54,525 bases of DNA from an uncultured Paracoccaceae bacterium (GTDB taxonomy: Bacteria; Pseudomonadota; Alphaproteobacteria; Rhodobacterales; Rhodobacteraceae): contig CAJJAR010000041.1 of NCBI GenBank assembly GCA_905182105.1, forward strand, positions 1-54,525, read 5' to 3'. The position numbers and the translations under genes were made by a program. Positions 17,351 through 26,933 of this stretch are shown here, one piece after another. The notes below the pieces were generated by a model. It worked only from the letters and a program-made list of their open reading frames with translations. It had not been told where the DNA came from and made no database searches. How positions within the stretch are numbered: position 1 is the first letter of the stretch; every line of letters starts with the position of its first letter.

Positions 17351-18018
17351 TGCACGCAGCGGTCGTTGTTTTTCCTGGATCTAACTGTGACCGCGATCTT
17401 GCGGTAGCTTTTGAAGCGGCGGGTGCCAAAGTGTCTATGGTTTGGCACAAAGACACCAAACTGCCAGACGGCGTTGATATTGTTGGTGTTCCGGGTGGAT
17501 TTTCCTTCGGTGACTATCTGCGTTGCGGCGCAATAGCTGCCAACTCACCGATTTGCAATGAAGTGAAAGCCCACGCAGATCGTGGTGGGTATGCCATTGG
17601 TATCTGCAACGGTTTTCAGGTTCTTGCTGAAACGGGTGTTTTACCCGGCGCTTTGCTGCGCAATGTGGGCCTGAAATACATCTGTAAGACAGTTGGCTTG
17701 AATGTTGTGACGTCGCAATGTGCCTATACTGAAGGGTATTCTGCTGGCGATATTATAGACATTCCAATCGCGCACCATGATGGCAATTACTTTGCCGATG
17801 ACGATACAATCGCGCGTTTGCAAGGCGAAGATCGCGTTGCGTTCACTTACACAGAGAACCCAAACGGAGCCAAAGGCGACATCGCGGGCATTCTATCTGC
17901 CAACAAACGCGTTCTTGGCATGATGCCACACCCAGAGCGCGCAGCTGATGCGGGCCACGGCGGTACAGACGGACAGGCGCTGTTCCGCGCATTGTCTGGC
18001 ATTCTAACACCTGCGTGA
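17350..18018 (+). CDS. purQ: FGAM synthase glutaminase subunit PurQ
   Basis: Class I glutamine amidotransferase that feeds ammonia to PurL, 222 residues. The nucleophile is C86 in GICNGFQVL, with the His-Glu pair in MMPHPERA. The start VVVFPGSNCDRDLAVAFEAAG and the PGGFSFGDYLRCGAIAA segment are diagnostic. It overlaps purS by one base, indicating coupled translation. A new transcription unit (dctB) starts 36 bases further on. Confidence 0.97.
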   Translation: MHAAVVVFPGSNCDRDLAVAFEAAGAKVSMVWHKDTKLPDGVDIVGVPGGFSFGDYLRCGAIAANSPICNEVKAHADRGGYAIGICNGFQVLAETGVLPGALLRNVGLKYICKTVGLNVVTSQCAYTEGYSAGDIIDIPIAHHDGNYFADDDTIARLQGEDRVAFTYTENPNGAKGDIAGILSANKRVLGMMPHPERAADAGHGGTDGQALFRALSGILTPA

Positions 18019-18054
18019 CTTGAGCCTCGCCAACCTTCAGTCTAGGTTGGCGCG

Positions 18055-19851
18055 ATGAAAAGCCAGCGCGTCTTCAGCCAAAATAAAGCGATGGGTTGGC
18101 GTGTCCGGCTGTCTTTAGTGTTGCTGCTTACTCTAGCAGTTGTGATTGTTTCGGTGACCAATAGCCTTTTAACGGACCGTTTCACGGAAACCACCCGAAA
18201 TAGGGCCGAACTACGATTGGCACTATATTCCGGTAATCTGTTGTCCGAATTGCGCCAGAACGCGATTGTGCCACAGCTGTTGGCGCGTGACCCTACATTG
18301 ATCGGTGCGCTTAATTCTGGAGACTACTCCCAATCAACACAGCGTTTGATTTCCTTCGTTGAGGAAATTGGGGCGGCATCTTTGGTTTTGCTCGACAGCG
18401 ATGGCCGTACAGTTGCAGCCACTGACCGTAACCGTTTGGGCGAAAGCAATCGAAACACTGCGCATTTCGTGAATGCGCTGCGCGGACAGGGCACAATCTT
18501 TACCGTAGAACCACGCGAATCGGGTGGGTTCATCTTTACTTACTCTCGCCGCGTGCAATCGGCTGGTGAGGTTTTGGGCGTTATTTCTGTTGAGATCGAC
18601 CTGCAGAAATTTGAACGCGCTTGGGCTGGCATTTCGGATGCATTGATTGTGACGGACAGCGAAGGTGCTATCATTTTGGCGACTGAGCCACGCTGGCGTG
18701 GACGTATGGAAGCCGAGGCTTTAGCCCGCGAAGACCCTCAAAGCGCGATTGAACGGGCCATTCGGGCCACATCTGATTGGACCACCTTTCCCCCTGACGC
18801 ATATATGAAGGGCGAGGCCGTAATGCGCCTCGAGAACCGGATCGCGTTTCGCGGTTGGCGCATGGTGTCATTCACCAGCTTTACTTCAGTGCGCGAACGA
18901 GTGAATGGCGTTTTGGCCCTTGAAATCATGGGGTTCGCGATTCTGCTGGCCTTTGCCTTTTATTTCCTGAGCCGTCGTACCGCGTTTCGTATGGCGTTGT
19001 TCCAACGTGAATCGGCAGAGCTTCGCGCATTGAACCTACGCTTGCAGCGGGAAATTGCCGAACGTGAGAGGGTCCAAGAGACGCTTGCCGTGGCAGAACA
19101 AACGTTGGAACAATCCAGTAAATTGGCCGCCTTGGGCGAGATGTCAGCAGCGGTTAGTCACGAGTTGAACCAGCCGTTGGCGGCGATGAAAACCTATCTG
19201 GCTGGTGCGCGTCTTTTGCTAAATCGTAATCGTCCTGATGAAGCGCTTTCTGCCTTTGGTCGCATCGATGGTTTGATCGAACGAATGAGCGCGATTACAC
19301 GCCAGTTAAAGTCATATGCCCGCAAAGGTGCCGCAGAGCTCAGCCCAGTAGATATGGGTCTTGCGCTTACTTCGTCGCTATCAATGATGGAACCGCAGTT
19401 GCGTCAGCGTCAGGTCGAAATCACGCGCATAATTCCTGATGAAACCGTCTTTGTAATGGGGGATCGTATGCGCATCGAACAGGTCTTGGTGAACCTGCTG
19501 CGCAATGCGCTTGATGCAACCAAACTTGAACGCAATCCACAGGTCGATATCATCCTTGCCACTGGTGACACCGCAACTCTCACCGTGCGCGACAATGGGC
19601 CGGGGATCGAGGACAAGGATCGGTTGTTTGAGCCATTTTACACCACCAAGCAGGCGGGTGATGGGGTCGGGCTGGGCCTTGCCATTTCATCAGGCATCGT
19701 CAACGATTTGGGTGGTCGACTAACGGCACGCAACGGTCAAGCAGGTGGTGCGGTGTTTGAAATGCAGTTGCCGGTATTAGCAGAAGAGCCTTTTGACGAA
19801 GGCATGAACGAAGAAAATAATACGCACGCTGAAGTATCAGCGGCAGAATGA
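18055..19851 (+). CDS. dctB: DctB-like C4-dicarboxylate sensor histidine kinase
   Basis: Membrane sensor kinase of 598 residues. The first membrane segment is near residues 18-38, followed by a double-Cache-type periplasmic domain (residues about 40-285, with LLDSDGRTVAATDRNRLGES and FTYSRRVQSAGEVLG), a second membrane segment near 290-307, a coiled coil (QRESAELRALNLRLQREIAE) and the kinase core. The phospho-acceptor His is in SAAVSHELNQPLAAMKTYL (about residue 368); N, G1 and G2 boxes are LLRNALDAT, DNGPGIED and GDGVGLGLAIS. DctB senses succinate-type acids. dctD overlaps its end, but no dctPQM transporter is in the window. Confidence 0.9.
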   Translation: MKSQRVFSQNKAMGWRVRLSLVLLLTLAVVIVSVTNSLLTDRFTETTRNRAELRLALYSGNLLSELRQNAIVPQLLARDPTLIGALNSGDYSQSTQRLISFVEEIGAASLVLLDSDGRTVAATDRNRLGESNRNTAHFVNALRGQGTIFTVEPRESGGFIFTYSRRVQSAGEVLGVISVEIDLQKFERAWAGISDALIVTDSEGAIILATEPRWRGRMEAEALAREDPQSAIERAIRATSDWTTFPPDAYMKGEAVMRLENRIAFRGWRMVSFTSFTSVRERVNGVLALEIMGFAILLAFAFYFLSRRTAFRMALFQRESAELRALNLRLQREIAERERVQETLAVAEQTLEQSSKLAALGEMSAAVSHELNQPLAAMKTYLAGARLLLNRNRPDEALSAFGRIDGLIERMSAITRQLKSYARKGAAELSPVDMGLALTSSLSMMEPQLRQRQVEITRIIPDETVFVMGDRMRIEQVLVNLLRNALDATKLERNPQVDIILATGDTATLTVRDNGPGIEDKDRLFEPFYTTKQAGDGVGLGLAISSGIVNDLGGRLTARNGQAGGAVFEMQLPVLAEEPFDEGMNEENNTHAEVSAAE

Positions 19852-19865
19852 GGAAGCAAAGTAAC

Positions 19866-21203
19866 ATGACCCAAGCCATGAAAATCGCCATCGTTGATGA
19901 CGAACAGGACATGCGCCAGTCGATCAGCCAATGGTTGGCACTGTCGGGCTATGACACAGAAACATTTGCCAGCGCTGAAGATGCGCTGAAGGTTCTTGGG
20001 CCAGAGTATCCAGGGATCGTGATCTCGGATATCAAGATGCCGGGCATGGATGGAATGCAATTCCTTAAGAAACTGATGGGCAACGATTCTGCACTTCCTG
20101 TGATTATGATCACAGGGCATGGTGATGTACCGATGGCCGTTGAGGCGATGCGCGTTGGTGCGTTTGATTTCTTAGAGAAGCCATTTAACCCTGACCGCAT
20201 GAGCGAACTGGCTAAAAAAGCCACTGCATCACGTCGTTTGGTTATGGATAATCGTATTTTGCGCCGTGAATTGTCTGACGGCGGCCAGTTGATGAAAAAG
20301 CTAATTGGCGGATCACCTGCCATGGAACGTTTGCGCGAAGACATCTTAGATTTGGGGCAGGCCGACGGCCATGTTCTGATCGACGGTGAAACAGGGACGG
20401 GTAAAACGCTGGTGGCTCACGCGTTGCATGCTGTTGGTAGTCGTGCAGGTAAGAAATTTGTGTTGGTCAGCTGTTCTGCACTGGAAGACGAGGCGCTAAT
20501 CAAACGCTTGTTTGGTCCGATGCAGCCAGAAGATGGTCAATTGCCAGCGATTGAAGAGGCCCGCGGCGGAACACTGGTGCTTGAAGATATCGAAGCACTG
20601 TCTGAAGCCACACAAGCACGCCTGTTAAGCGTGATCAATGAGCAGGGCACGCCCGCCGAAACGCGCATCGTTGGGATTTGCAATCTGCAAGAGGCAGGGC
20701 GTAACTGTGAGGACGCTTTGCGGTCGGACCTTTTCTATCGTCTTGCTGCCTTACGCATTACCGTACCGCCGTTGCGTCAGCGCGGTGAAGATATTTTGAC
20801 TTTGTTCACCCGTTTGGGCGATCAGTTCGCGGATGAATACGGTTGTGACGCTCCTAAGGTTTCGGCCCAAGAAGCTGCACAGCTGTTGCAGGCACCTTGG
20901 CCAGGCAACGTACGCCAGTTGATCAACGTGGCGGAACGTGCGGTTCTTCAATCGCGCCGTGGTTCGGGCAGCATCGCATCGTTGTTGATGTCTGATCACG
21001 ACGAAATGCAGCCTGTTATGACGACTGAGGGCAAGCCGCTGAAAGAATATGTTGAGGCGTTTGAGCGTATGTTGATAGATAACACTATGCGCCGTCATAA
21101 GGGGTCTATTGCTCAAGTGATGGACGAGTTGTGCCTGCCACGGCGGACTCTGAACGAAAAAATGGCCAAGTATGGCCTGCAACGTTCTGACTACCTCCAG
21201 TAG
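19866..21203 (+). CDS. dctD: DctD-like response regulator lacking the GAFTGA loop
   Basis: NtrC-family response regulator of 445 residues. The receiver domain has the phosphorylated D55 in VISDIKMPGMDG and the later EKPFNP. The AAA+ domain has Walker A GETGTGKT (about residue 176), Walker B-like GTLVLEDIE and the R-finger region FYRLAALRITVPPLRQR; a Fis-type helix-turn-helix closes it. The GAFTGA sigma-54 contact loop is absent: the chain runs RLFGPMQPEDGQLPAIEEARGG. That suggests control without sigma-54, as known for Rhodobacter NtrC. I chose ATG at 19866 after AGGAAG; a shorter-spaced ATG overlaps the dctB stop at 19848. Confidence 0.9.
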   Translation: MTQAMKIAIVDDEQDMRQSISQWLALSGYDTETFASAEDALKVLGPEYPGIVISDIKMPGMDGMQFLKKLMGNDSALPVIMITGHGDVPMAVEAMRVGAFDFLEKPFNPDRMSELAKKATASRRLVMDNRILRRELSDGGQLMKKLIGGSPAMERLREDILDLGQADGHVLIDGETGTGKTLVAHALHAVGSRAGKKFVLVSCSALEDEALIKRLFGPMQPEDGQLPAIEEARGGTLVLEDIEALSEATQARLLSVINEQGTPAETRIVGICNLQEAGRNCEDALRSDLFYRLAALRITVPPLRQRGEDILTLFTRLGDQFADEYGCDAPKVSAQEAAQLLQAPWPGNVRQLINVAERAVLQSRRGSGSIASLLMSDHDEMQPVMTTEGKPLKEYVEAFERMLIDNTMRRHKGSIAQVMDELCLPRRTLNEKMAKYGLQRSDYLQ

Positions 21204-21704
21204 AAAATAGAATATGAACGCAAGGATCAATTGGTCCCTGCCTCTTATCGCGTAGAAGAACCAATTTCCCAACATGTTGATGATTTTATTGCCAATTGCG
21301 CAAGCCTAGGCCGATTGTCCATTGTATTTGGGTCCCAAAAGTCATTATCTAGGGGTAAGAGTTACTTACCTTTGTTGTTTAAGCCTCTTTTTGAGTTTCG
21401 CTGTTGTGGACATTGGCTGGCTAGAATGACCGCCACGTTCACGCAGACCGATTGAGCCCCAAAAGGGCTGAGAGAACGCTGCCATCTTGGAATACCAATT
21501 TGTGGCACTTAATGGATGCGCGGGCGACTATCGTTGCTGCGTGTCGGAGAAGAACGCGATGACGCGCGCGATAGCATTTTGCATCACAGCAGACGGGCTT
21601 TTGGCCTGGTTTTGCCGTGCGTCCATGATCGCCCTGACAAGACACATTCCCAAAACGGCGGCCCATCCGGGTGCGGCCGTTCTTGCGTTGTGCAAACGGA
21701 TAAT
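21204..21704 (+). promoter_or_regulatory. Long leader region upstream of RNase E
   Basis: 501 bases without a supported gene. Two hairpins stand out: AGCCC/GGGCT at 21455-21469, and AACGGC with inner CCC paired to GGG and GCCGTT at 21654-21681, the latter ending 23 bases before the rne start. In E. coli the rne leader is folded and lets RNase E limit its own mRNA, so a similar role is possible here. The frame open through 21516-21704 joins rne but lacks family character. Confidence 0.45.
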
Positions 21705-24452
21705 ATGCCTAAGAAAATGCTTATCGATGCCACCCACGCGGAAGAGACCCGCGTTGTTGTGGTTGATGGAAACAAAGTTGAGGAATTTGACTTTGAATCC
21801 GAAAATAGACGTCAAATTGCTGGCAATATCTATCTAGCCAAAGTTACGCGCGTTGAGCCGTCACTTCAGGCTGCCTTTGTTGATTATGGTGGAAATCGCC
21901 ATGGTTTCTTGGCCTTCAGTGAAATTCATCCTGATTATTATCAGATCCCCGTCGCGGACCGTGAGGCCCTGATGGAGGAAGAACGTGCGTATGCCGAAGC
22001 GCAAAAAGCACGTGAAGACGAACGTGAAGACGAAGATGAAAAACCAAAGAAACCACGCCGTTCACGGTCGCGTTCGCGTACTCGCGCTGCAGAAGTTTCT
22101 AGTGATGATGCTGTCATTTCAACCGAAGTTGAAATCGACGGTATGGAAACGATTGACCTATCAGCGGATGATGCAGTTGAGGGCTCTGATGCTGAAACTG
22201 TTTCAGATGTACCTGTTGTTGAAACAGAGGCTTTTGCTGAATCTGTGGTTGAAGAAGCCACGTTTGAGGACACGACTTCGGAAGAACCAGCTGTTGAAGC
22301 GACTGAAGATCCTGCGATGGGTGGCGAAGCTGATGACGCTGAGGTTGAAGAATCCAAAGGTTCTAATGCATCTTCCAAAGATGACAGTATCGAATCTGTT
22401 GCAGATGAAGACGACAGTGATGACATTCGTCCTGTTCGCAAACCGCGTGCACGCCGTTACAAAATCCAAGAAGTTGTTAAAGTTCGCCAAATTTTGTTGA
22501 TCCAAGTGGTCAAAGAAGAACGCGGCAACAAGGGTGCTGCCCTTACAACATATTTATCCCTGGCTGGTCGGTATTGTGTCTTGATGCCAAACACGGCCCG
22601 TGGCGGTGGCATCAGCCGCAAGATCACCAACGCACCAGACCGTAAGAAACTAAAAGAGATTGCAAGCGAGATCGAAGTGCCACAAGGCGCAGGTCTGATT
22701 GTTCGTACTGCTGGTGCCAAGCGCACCAAGGCTGAGATCAAGCGCGACTATGAATACCTACAACGCATGTGGGAACAGATCCGCGAGCTGACTTTGAAAT
22801 CTATCGCACCTGCGAAGATTTATGAGGAAGGCGACCTGATCAAACGTTCTATCCGGGATTTGTATAACGGAGAGATTGACGAAGTGTTTGTTGAAGGTGA
22901 ACGCGGTTATCGCATCGCCAAAGACTTTATGAAGATGATCATGCCGTCTCACGCCAAAAACGTGAAACGCTATGAAGACACTTTGCCATTGTTCGCCCGC
23001 TTCCAAGTGGAAAGCTACCTGTCTGGAATGTTTAACCCTACTGTACAGTTGAAATCTGGTGGCTATATCGTGATCGGTATTACCGAGGCGTTGGTTGCTG
23101 TGGATGTGAACTCTGGTCGTTCAACCAAAGAGGGGTCCATCGAGGACACCGCTGTGAAGACCAACCTTGAGGCCGCCGAAGAAGTTGCACGTCAGTTGCG
23201 TTTACGTGACCTTGCTGGTCTGATCGTCATCGACTTTATCGACATGGATGAGCGTAAGAACAACGCCGCCGTTGAGAAGCGCATGAAAGACAAGCTAAAG
23301 ACAGATCGCGCCCGCATTCAGGTCGGCCGTATCTCTGGCTTTGGTCTGATGGAAATGTCACGTCAACGTCTACGCCCTGGTATGATTGAGGCTACAACAC
23401 AGCCTTGCCCATCTTGCCACGGCACTGGTTTGATCCGCTCTGACGACAATCTTGGCCTGTCTATCCTGCGCCAAATTGAAGAAGAGGGCACACGCCGTCG
23501 TACACGTGAAGTGTTGGTCCGTTGCCCAGTGGGGATCGCCAACTTCTTGATGAACCAAAAACGTGACCACATCGCGCATATCGAAGTGAGTTATGGCATG
23601 TCCGTTCGTATCGAAGCGGATCCATCTTTGGTCACGCCTGATTTCACGATCGAAAAGTTCAAAACTGCAACCCGCGCGTTGTCTGTTGCGAATGCTGCAT
23701 TTGTGGCGCCTGACACCTCGGTTATGGACAAGATTGACGAAGCTGACGCTTTGGCTGCGGATGCCGCCGAAGCGGCAGATATTGCGGCTGAAGCAGGTGG
23801 CGAGGTCGTTACCATTGATCAATCAGTAGTGGCGCCTGTTGTGACTGATGAAGATGGTGAGGGCAAACCAAAACGTCGTCGTCGTCGTCGTCGTCGTCGC
23901 AAATCTCACGGTGATGAAGCTGCTGCAAACGGTGAAAACGGTGAAGATGGCGAGCCTAACGATGCTGCTGCTTCGGCTGTTGCCGCTGAGGGTGATGCAA
24001 ACGTTGAAGCATCTGCTGAAGCTGTGAGTGAAGAAACTGTAGCTGAAGATGCACCAGTGGCCGATGTAGCTGAAGAGAAGCCAGCCAAGCCAAAGCGCAA
24101 ACGCGTGCCGCGCGTTAAGAAGGTAAAAGAAGAAGTAACTGCTGACGAGGCTGTTGCAACTGAAGCTGCGGCTGAAGCACCTTACGAAGAAGCAGTCGCT
24201 GCCGAAGAAAAACCAAAGCCAAAACCAAAGCGCGTTCGTAAATCACGCGCGAAGGTTAAGGTTGCTGAAGTTGAAGAAGCACTAGCATCTGCGCCTGAAG
24301 CGGTTGTTGAAGCGGCACCTGCACCAGTTGTTGAAGCACCAGCGCCCGTTGCTGAACCAGCACCAGCACCTACGCCTGAACCGGTGGCAGAAACAGTGCC
24401 AGAAGAACTAGCCAAGCCTAAGCGCCGTGGTTGGTGGTCACTTGGCAAATAA
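21705..24452 (+). CDS. rne: Ribonuclease E
   Basis: Endonuclease that organises mRNA decay and rRNA/tRNA processing, 915 residues. It begins MPKKMLIDATHAEETRVVVV; the S1 domain (AGNIYLAKVTRVEPSLQAAF) is split by a long acidic and Ser/Arg-rich insertion (about residues 95-245), typical of alphaproteobacteria. The catalytic DNase I-like part has VDVNSGRS and LIVIDFIDMD; the zinc link is CPSCHGTG. The C-terminal third is alternating acidic and basic low-complexity sequence with an arginine run, for RNA and partner binding. No strong ribosome site precedes the ATG. A terminator follows. Confidence 0.95.
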   Translation: MPKKMLIDATHAEETRVVVVDGNKVEEFDFESENRRQIAGNIYLAKVTRVEPSLQAAFVDYGGNRHGFLAFSEIHPDYYQIPVADREALMEEERAYAEAQKAREDEREDEDEKPKKPRRSRSRSRTRAAEVSSDDAVISTEVEIDGMETIDLSADDAVEGSDAETVSDVPVVETEAFAESVVEEATFEDTTSEEPAVEATEDPAMGGEADDAEVEESKGSNASSKDDSIESVADEDDSDDIRPVRKPRARRYKIQEVVKVRQILLIQVVKEERGNKGAALTTYLSLAGRYCVLMPNTARGGGISRKITNAPDRKKLKEIASEIEVPQGAGLIVRTAGAKRTKAEIKRDYEYLQRMWEQIRELTLKSIAPAKIYEEGDLIKRSIRDLYNGEIDEVFVEGERGYRIAKDFMKMIMPSHAKNVKRYEDTLPLFARFQVESYLSGMFNPTVQLKSGGYIVIGITEALVAVDVNSGRSTKEGSIEDTAVKTNLEAAEEVARQLRLRDLAGLIVIDFIDMDERKNNAAVEKRMKDKLKTDRARIQVGRISGFGLMEMSRQRLRPGMIEATTQPCPSCHGTGLIRSDDNLGLSILRQIEEEGTRRRTREVLVRCPVGIANFLMNQKRDHIAHIEVSYGMSVRIEADPSLVTPDFTIEKFKTATRALSVANAAFVAPDTSVMDKIDEADALAADAAEAADIAAEAGGEVVTIDQSVVAPVVTDEDGEGKPKRRRRRRRRRKSHGDEAAANGENGEDGEPNDAAASAVAAEGDANVEASAEAVSEETVAEDAPVADVAEEKPAKPKRKRVPRVKKVKEEVTADEAVATEAAAEAPYEEAVAAEEKPKPKPKRVRKSRAKVKVAEVEEALASAPEAVVEAAPAPVVEAPAPVAEPAPAPTPEPVAETVPEELAKPKRRGWWSLGK
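23874..23900 (+). repeat. CGT trinucleotide run in rne
   Basis: Eight CGT codons plus one CGC encode a run of arginines in the C-terminal RNA-binding part of RNase E. Such a run can change length by slippage in units of one residue without breaking the frame. Confidence 0.9.
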
Positions 24453-24476
24453 GCCAAGCACATAGCCACAGATTAG

Positions 24477-24506
24477 GGCGGTCCTTCGGGATCGCCTTTT
24501 TCTTTT
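24477..24506 (+). terminator. Intrinsic terminator of rne
   Basis: Stem GGCGGTCC (24477-24484) and GGATCGCC (24489-24496) with a TTCG tetraloop, followed by a T run. One G-T pair is within the stem. It ends just before the stop codon of the convergent tusA gene, so it may serve both. Confidence 0.88.
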
Positions 24507-24509
24507 GTA

Positions 24510-24743
24510 TTAGCTGGATTTGCGGATCACATAGGTCTGGTCATTGCCATCGGCATCGCTGGATACCAATTCATGTCCAGCCTCCATGCAGAAATGTGGT
24601 ACATCGATCACGGCTGCAGGATCGTCCGCGACCATTGTTAGCGTTTCACCGACTGCAATCGCCTGTAGGCGCTTGCGTGCTTTGAGGGCGGGAAGAGGGC
24701 ACAAAAGCCCACGGGCATCGAGATGTGTTGTTTCATTACTCAT
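24510..24743 (-). CDS. tusA: TusA-family sulfurtransferase
   Basis: Small sulfur-carrier protein of 77 residues. The active-site Cys is in LDARGLLCPLPALKARKRL, matching the family CPxP signature near the N-terminus, and DDPAAVIDVPHFCMEAGHEL is the second conserved stretch. Members carry persulfide sulfur to tRNA thiolation, molybdenum cofactor or sulfur oxidation enzymes. The frame extends to 24878, but ATG at 24743 gives the family length. It is divergent from ccdA, which acts on thiol redox. The exact recipient is unknown. Confidence 0.88.
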   Translation of the reverse strand: MSNETTHLDARGLLCPLPALKARKRLQAIAVGETLTMVADDPAAVIDVPHFCMEAGHELVSSDADGNDQTYVIRKSS

Positions 24744-24835
24744 ACCAGCTGGATAGGGTGATTGTTTCAAGCTGTCCACAATGATGTGACCGATCCTTAG
24801 GTGACGCGCCTGCTCAATTGACATATGGCTAGCCC

Positions 24836-25588
24836 ATGTTTGGAATTGATATCTTTGATGCAGGCCTGATCCCTGCAATGTCTGTGGCCCTGATTGCTGG
24901 TATCGTCAGCTTTCTATCGCCCTGTGTTTTGCCGATTGTGCCACCGTATTTGGCATACATGAGTGGCGTAAGCATCAATGAGATGAATGACGAAGCCACG
25001 GGGCGCCGCAAGGCCATCACGGCAGCGCTGTTCTTTGTCATGGGGCTAAGTACTGTCTTTATCTTGCTGGGATTTGCCGCGTCAGCTTTTGGTGCATTTT
25101 TTCTGCAAAATCAAATGTTTTTTGGCCAAATTGCAGGCGTGACGATCATCGTGTTTGGACTACACTTTATTGGCATTTTTCGCATTCCATTCCTTGATCA
25201 AGAGGCGCGGTTAGACGCGGGTGACAAGGGTGGTTCGTTCTTTGGGGCCTATGTTCTTGGTCTTGCATTCGCTTTTGGCTGGACGCCCTGCATTGGCCCG
25301 CAACTGGGTGCAATTCTAGCTTTGGCCGCGTCTGAGGGATCAGTTGCACGTGGAACGCTATTGCTGGGCATTTATGCAATTGGTTTAGGCGTTCCGTTTC
25401 TGTTTGCAGCATTGTTTATCAGCCGTGCAATGGGTGTGATGAACCGTATCAAACGTCATATGAAGACAATCGAGCGTGTAATGGGCGGCTTGTTGATCAT
25501 TGTGGGCTTGGCCCTATTGTTCAACCAGTTTTCTACCTTTTCATTCTGGCTTTTGGAAACCTTTCCGTCTCTTGCAACACTTGGCTGA
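24836..25588 (+). CDS. ccdA: Cytochrome c biogenesis protein CcdA
   Basis: Polytopic inner-membrane thiol-disulfide electron carrier, 250 residues with about six membrane helices. It passes electrons from thioredoxin to periplasmic partners for heme attachment to c-type cytochromes. The redox cysteines are in SFLSPCVLPIVPPYL and GWTPCIGPQLGA, the two diagnostic motifs. The ATG at 24836 gives a normal N-terminus. It is transcribed alone, away from tusA, with two pseudogenes behind it. Confidence 0.93.
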   Translation: MFGIDIFDAGLIPAMSVALIAGIVSFLSPCVLPIVPPYLAYMSGVSINEMNDEATGRRKAITAALFFVMGLSTVFILLGFAASAFGAFFLQNQMFFGQIAGVTIIVFGLHFIGIFRIPFLDQEARLDAGDKGGSFFGAYVLGLAFAFGWTPCIGPQLGAILALAASEGSVARGTLLLGIYAIGLGVPFLFAALFISRAMGVMNRIKRHMKTIERVMGGLLIIVGLALLFNQFSTFSFWLLETFPSLATLG

Positions 25589-25659
25589 TTGATCTGTTTC
25601 ATATGCCTTACTCTTGCCAAAAACCCGCGTTTGGGTGTTTGTAATTCAAGGGTGCGGAT

Positions 25660-26933
25660 ATGAGCAGTGACATCCAAAATACGGTCAAAACGCGTCGGGT
25701 GTTCTATACTCCGGGGTATGATCCGATTCACCCACGCCGATATCGCGATTTGTACCACACTGAGGTTGCCGCACAGGCAGCTATTTCAGGCTATTAGTTT
25801 TCACTTAGCCCCAAACAGGGGGGTGGCAACTATGGCTGTCTGGTCGACATCATCATTGATGTTGATGCGGTTCATGTTGACGCTGAAGTGCTGGTTTGGT
25901 CTGACATTGTGCGTGACAGCATGGCCAATTCGATTGCTGCGACCTGCTGGCAACTTGTTCGAACGGCATGGATTTACATCACAACGGGTGCATTGTGGCG
26001 GTTGATGAAGCTGTGCAAAGGCCCAGTTATAGCAGCGCTTTACCCTGTTGGGATGCTGTTGATTCAGCTGCTTCTGGCATGTCTTGCATTTTATGTGGCG
26101 GCCCTGCTGAGATTGGTAAAGGCGTGTGGTTGCTTGAAACGGGGATCTGCGGGCCAGTGACGGTCTGGCCCCGTTGGTTGACGCAGACGATCATAGCGAG
26201 CCTTATCGGTGGCAGTATTGCGTTTTGGGCCGTGTTGCGCTGGTTTAAGGCTAAGGATCCAAATTCTTCGCCTATTACCTGATGTATGATTACGCATATT
26301 CTGCGAAGCCGCGCAGTGCTAATCCGCCCAAACTCGAAGTTCGTATAGCGACAATCCATTTCAAAATCGCAGCCGTAATGGATAGCGATGTGGATGATAT
26401 GTTGGTTTTTGGACATTCTTCTGGTGTGCATTTGGGCGTGTCCATCCTGTCTGATCTGATCTGTTCGAATGGTGTGTCTGCCAACGGACCAAAGCTTTCG
26501 TTCTTATCGTTGGGGCAGGTGGTTCCGATGGTGTCCTTCTTGCCCAAGGTCTATTGATTGCGCGCAGACCTTGAGTTTTTTGACCCAAGAAAACATAACA
26601 TGGGTTGATGTCACAGCGCCCGGTGATGGCTGTGCCTTTGCCCTGTGCAATCCTGTATCAGTGTCGGGGGTGGCAACAGATGCCAAACGCTGGCCATTGG
26701 TTTTCTCAGCGGCCTTCACCCAAGCACTCAGCCCTGCGCGCTGGAAAGAACTGCGCTGAAATTTCTTTCGGCTGCATTTCCAATATATGTTCGCCTTTGA
26801 TCGCCCACGTGATTATGATTATTTTCAGATTACAGCGGGCCCACAAACACTGGGTGATCGCTATGCCAATCGTCCGGCGTCAAAATCACGGATCGATTGC
26901 TCCGTTTCTAAAAACACATTGGTGGCCCCATGA
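25660..26933 (+). pseudogene. Decayed hydrolase-like protein of Rhodobacteraceae
   Basis: The reading can be followed through several frames. ATG at 25660 gives MSSDIQNTVKTRRVFYTPGY and DPIHPRRYRDLYH, with a TAG at 25795-25797. The same frame goes on with VLVWSDIVRDSMANSI and GPVIAALYPVGMLLIQLLLA. Later frames give WPRWLTQTIIASLIGG, then VFGHSSGVHLGVSILSDLI (an alpha/beta-hydrolase-like GHSSG elbow), then TWVDVTAPGDGCAFALCNPV and finally DYDYFQITAGPQTLGDRY to TGA at 26931-26933. The intact form would be about 420 residues with two membrane helices. I know such a protein from roseobacters but not its function. At least three frame changes plus stops make it dead. Confidence 0.75.
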
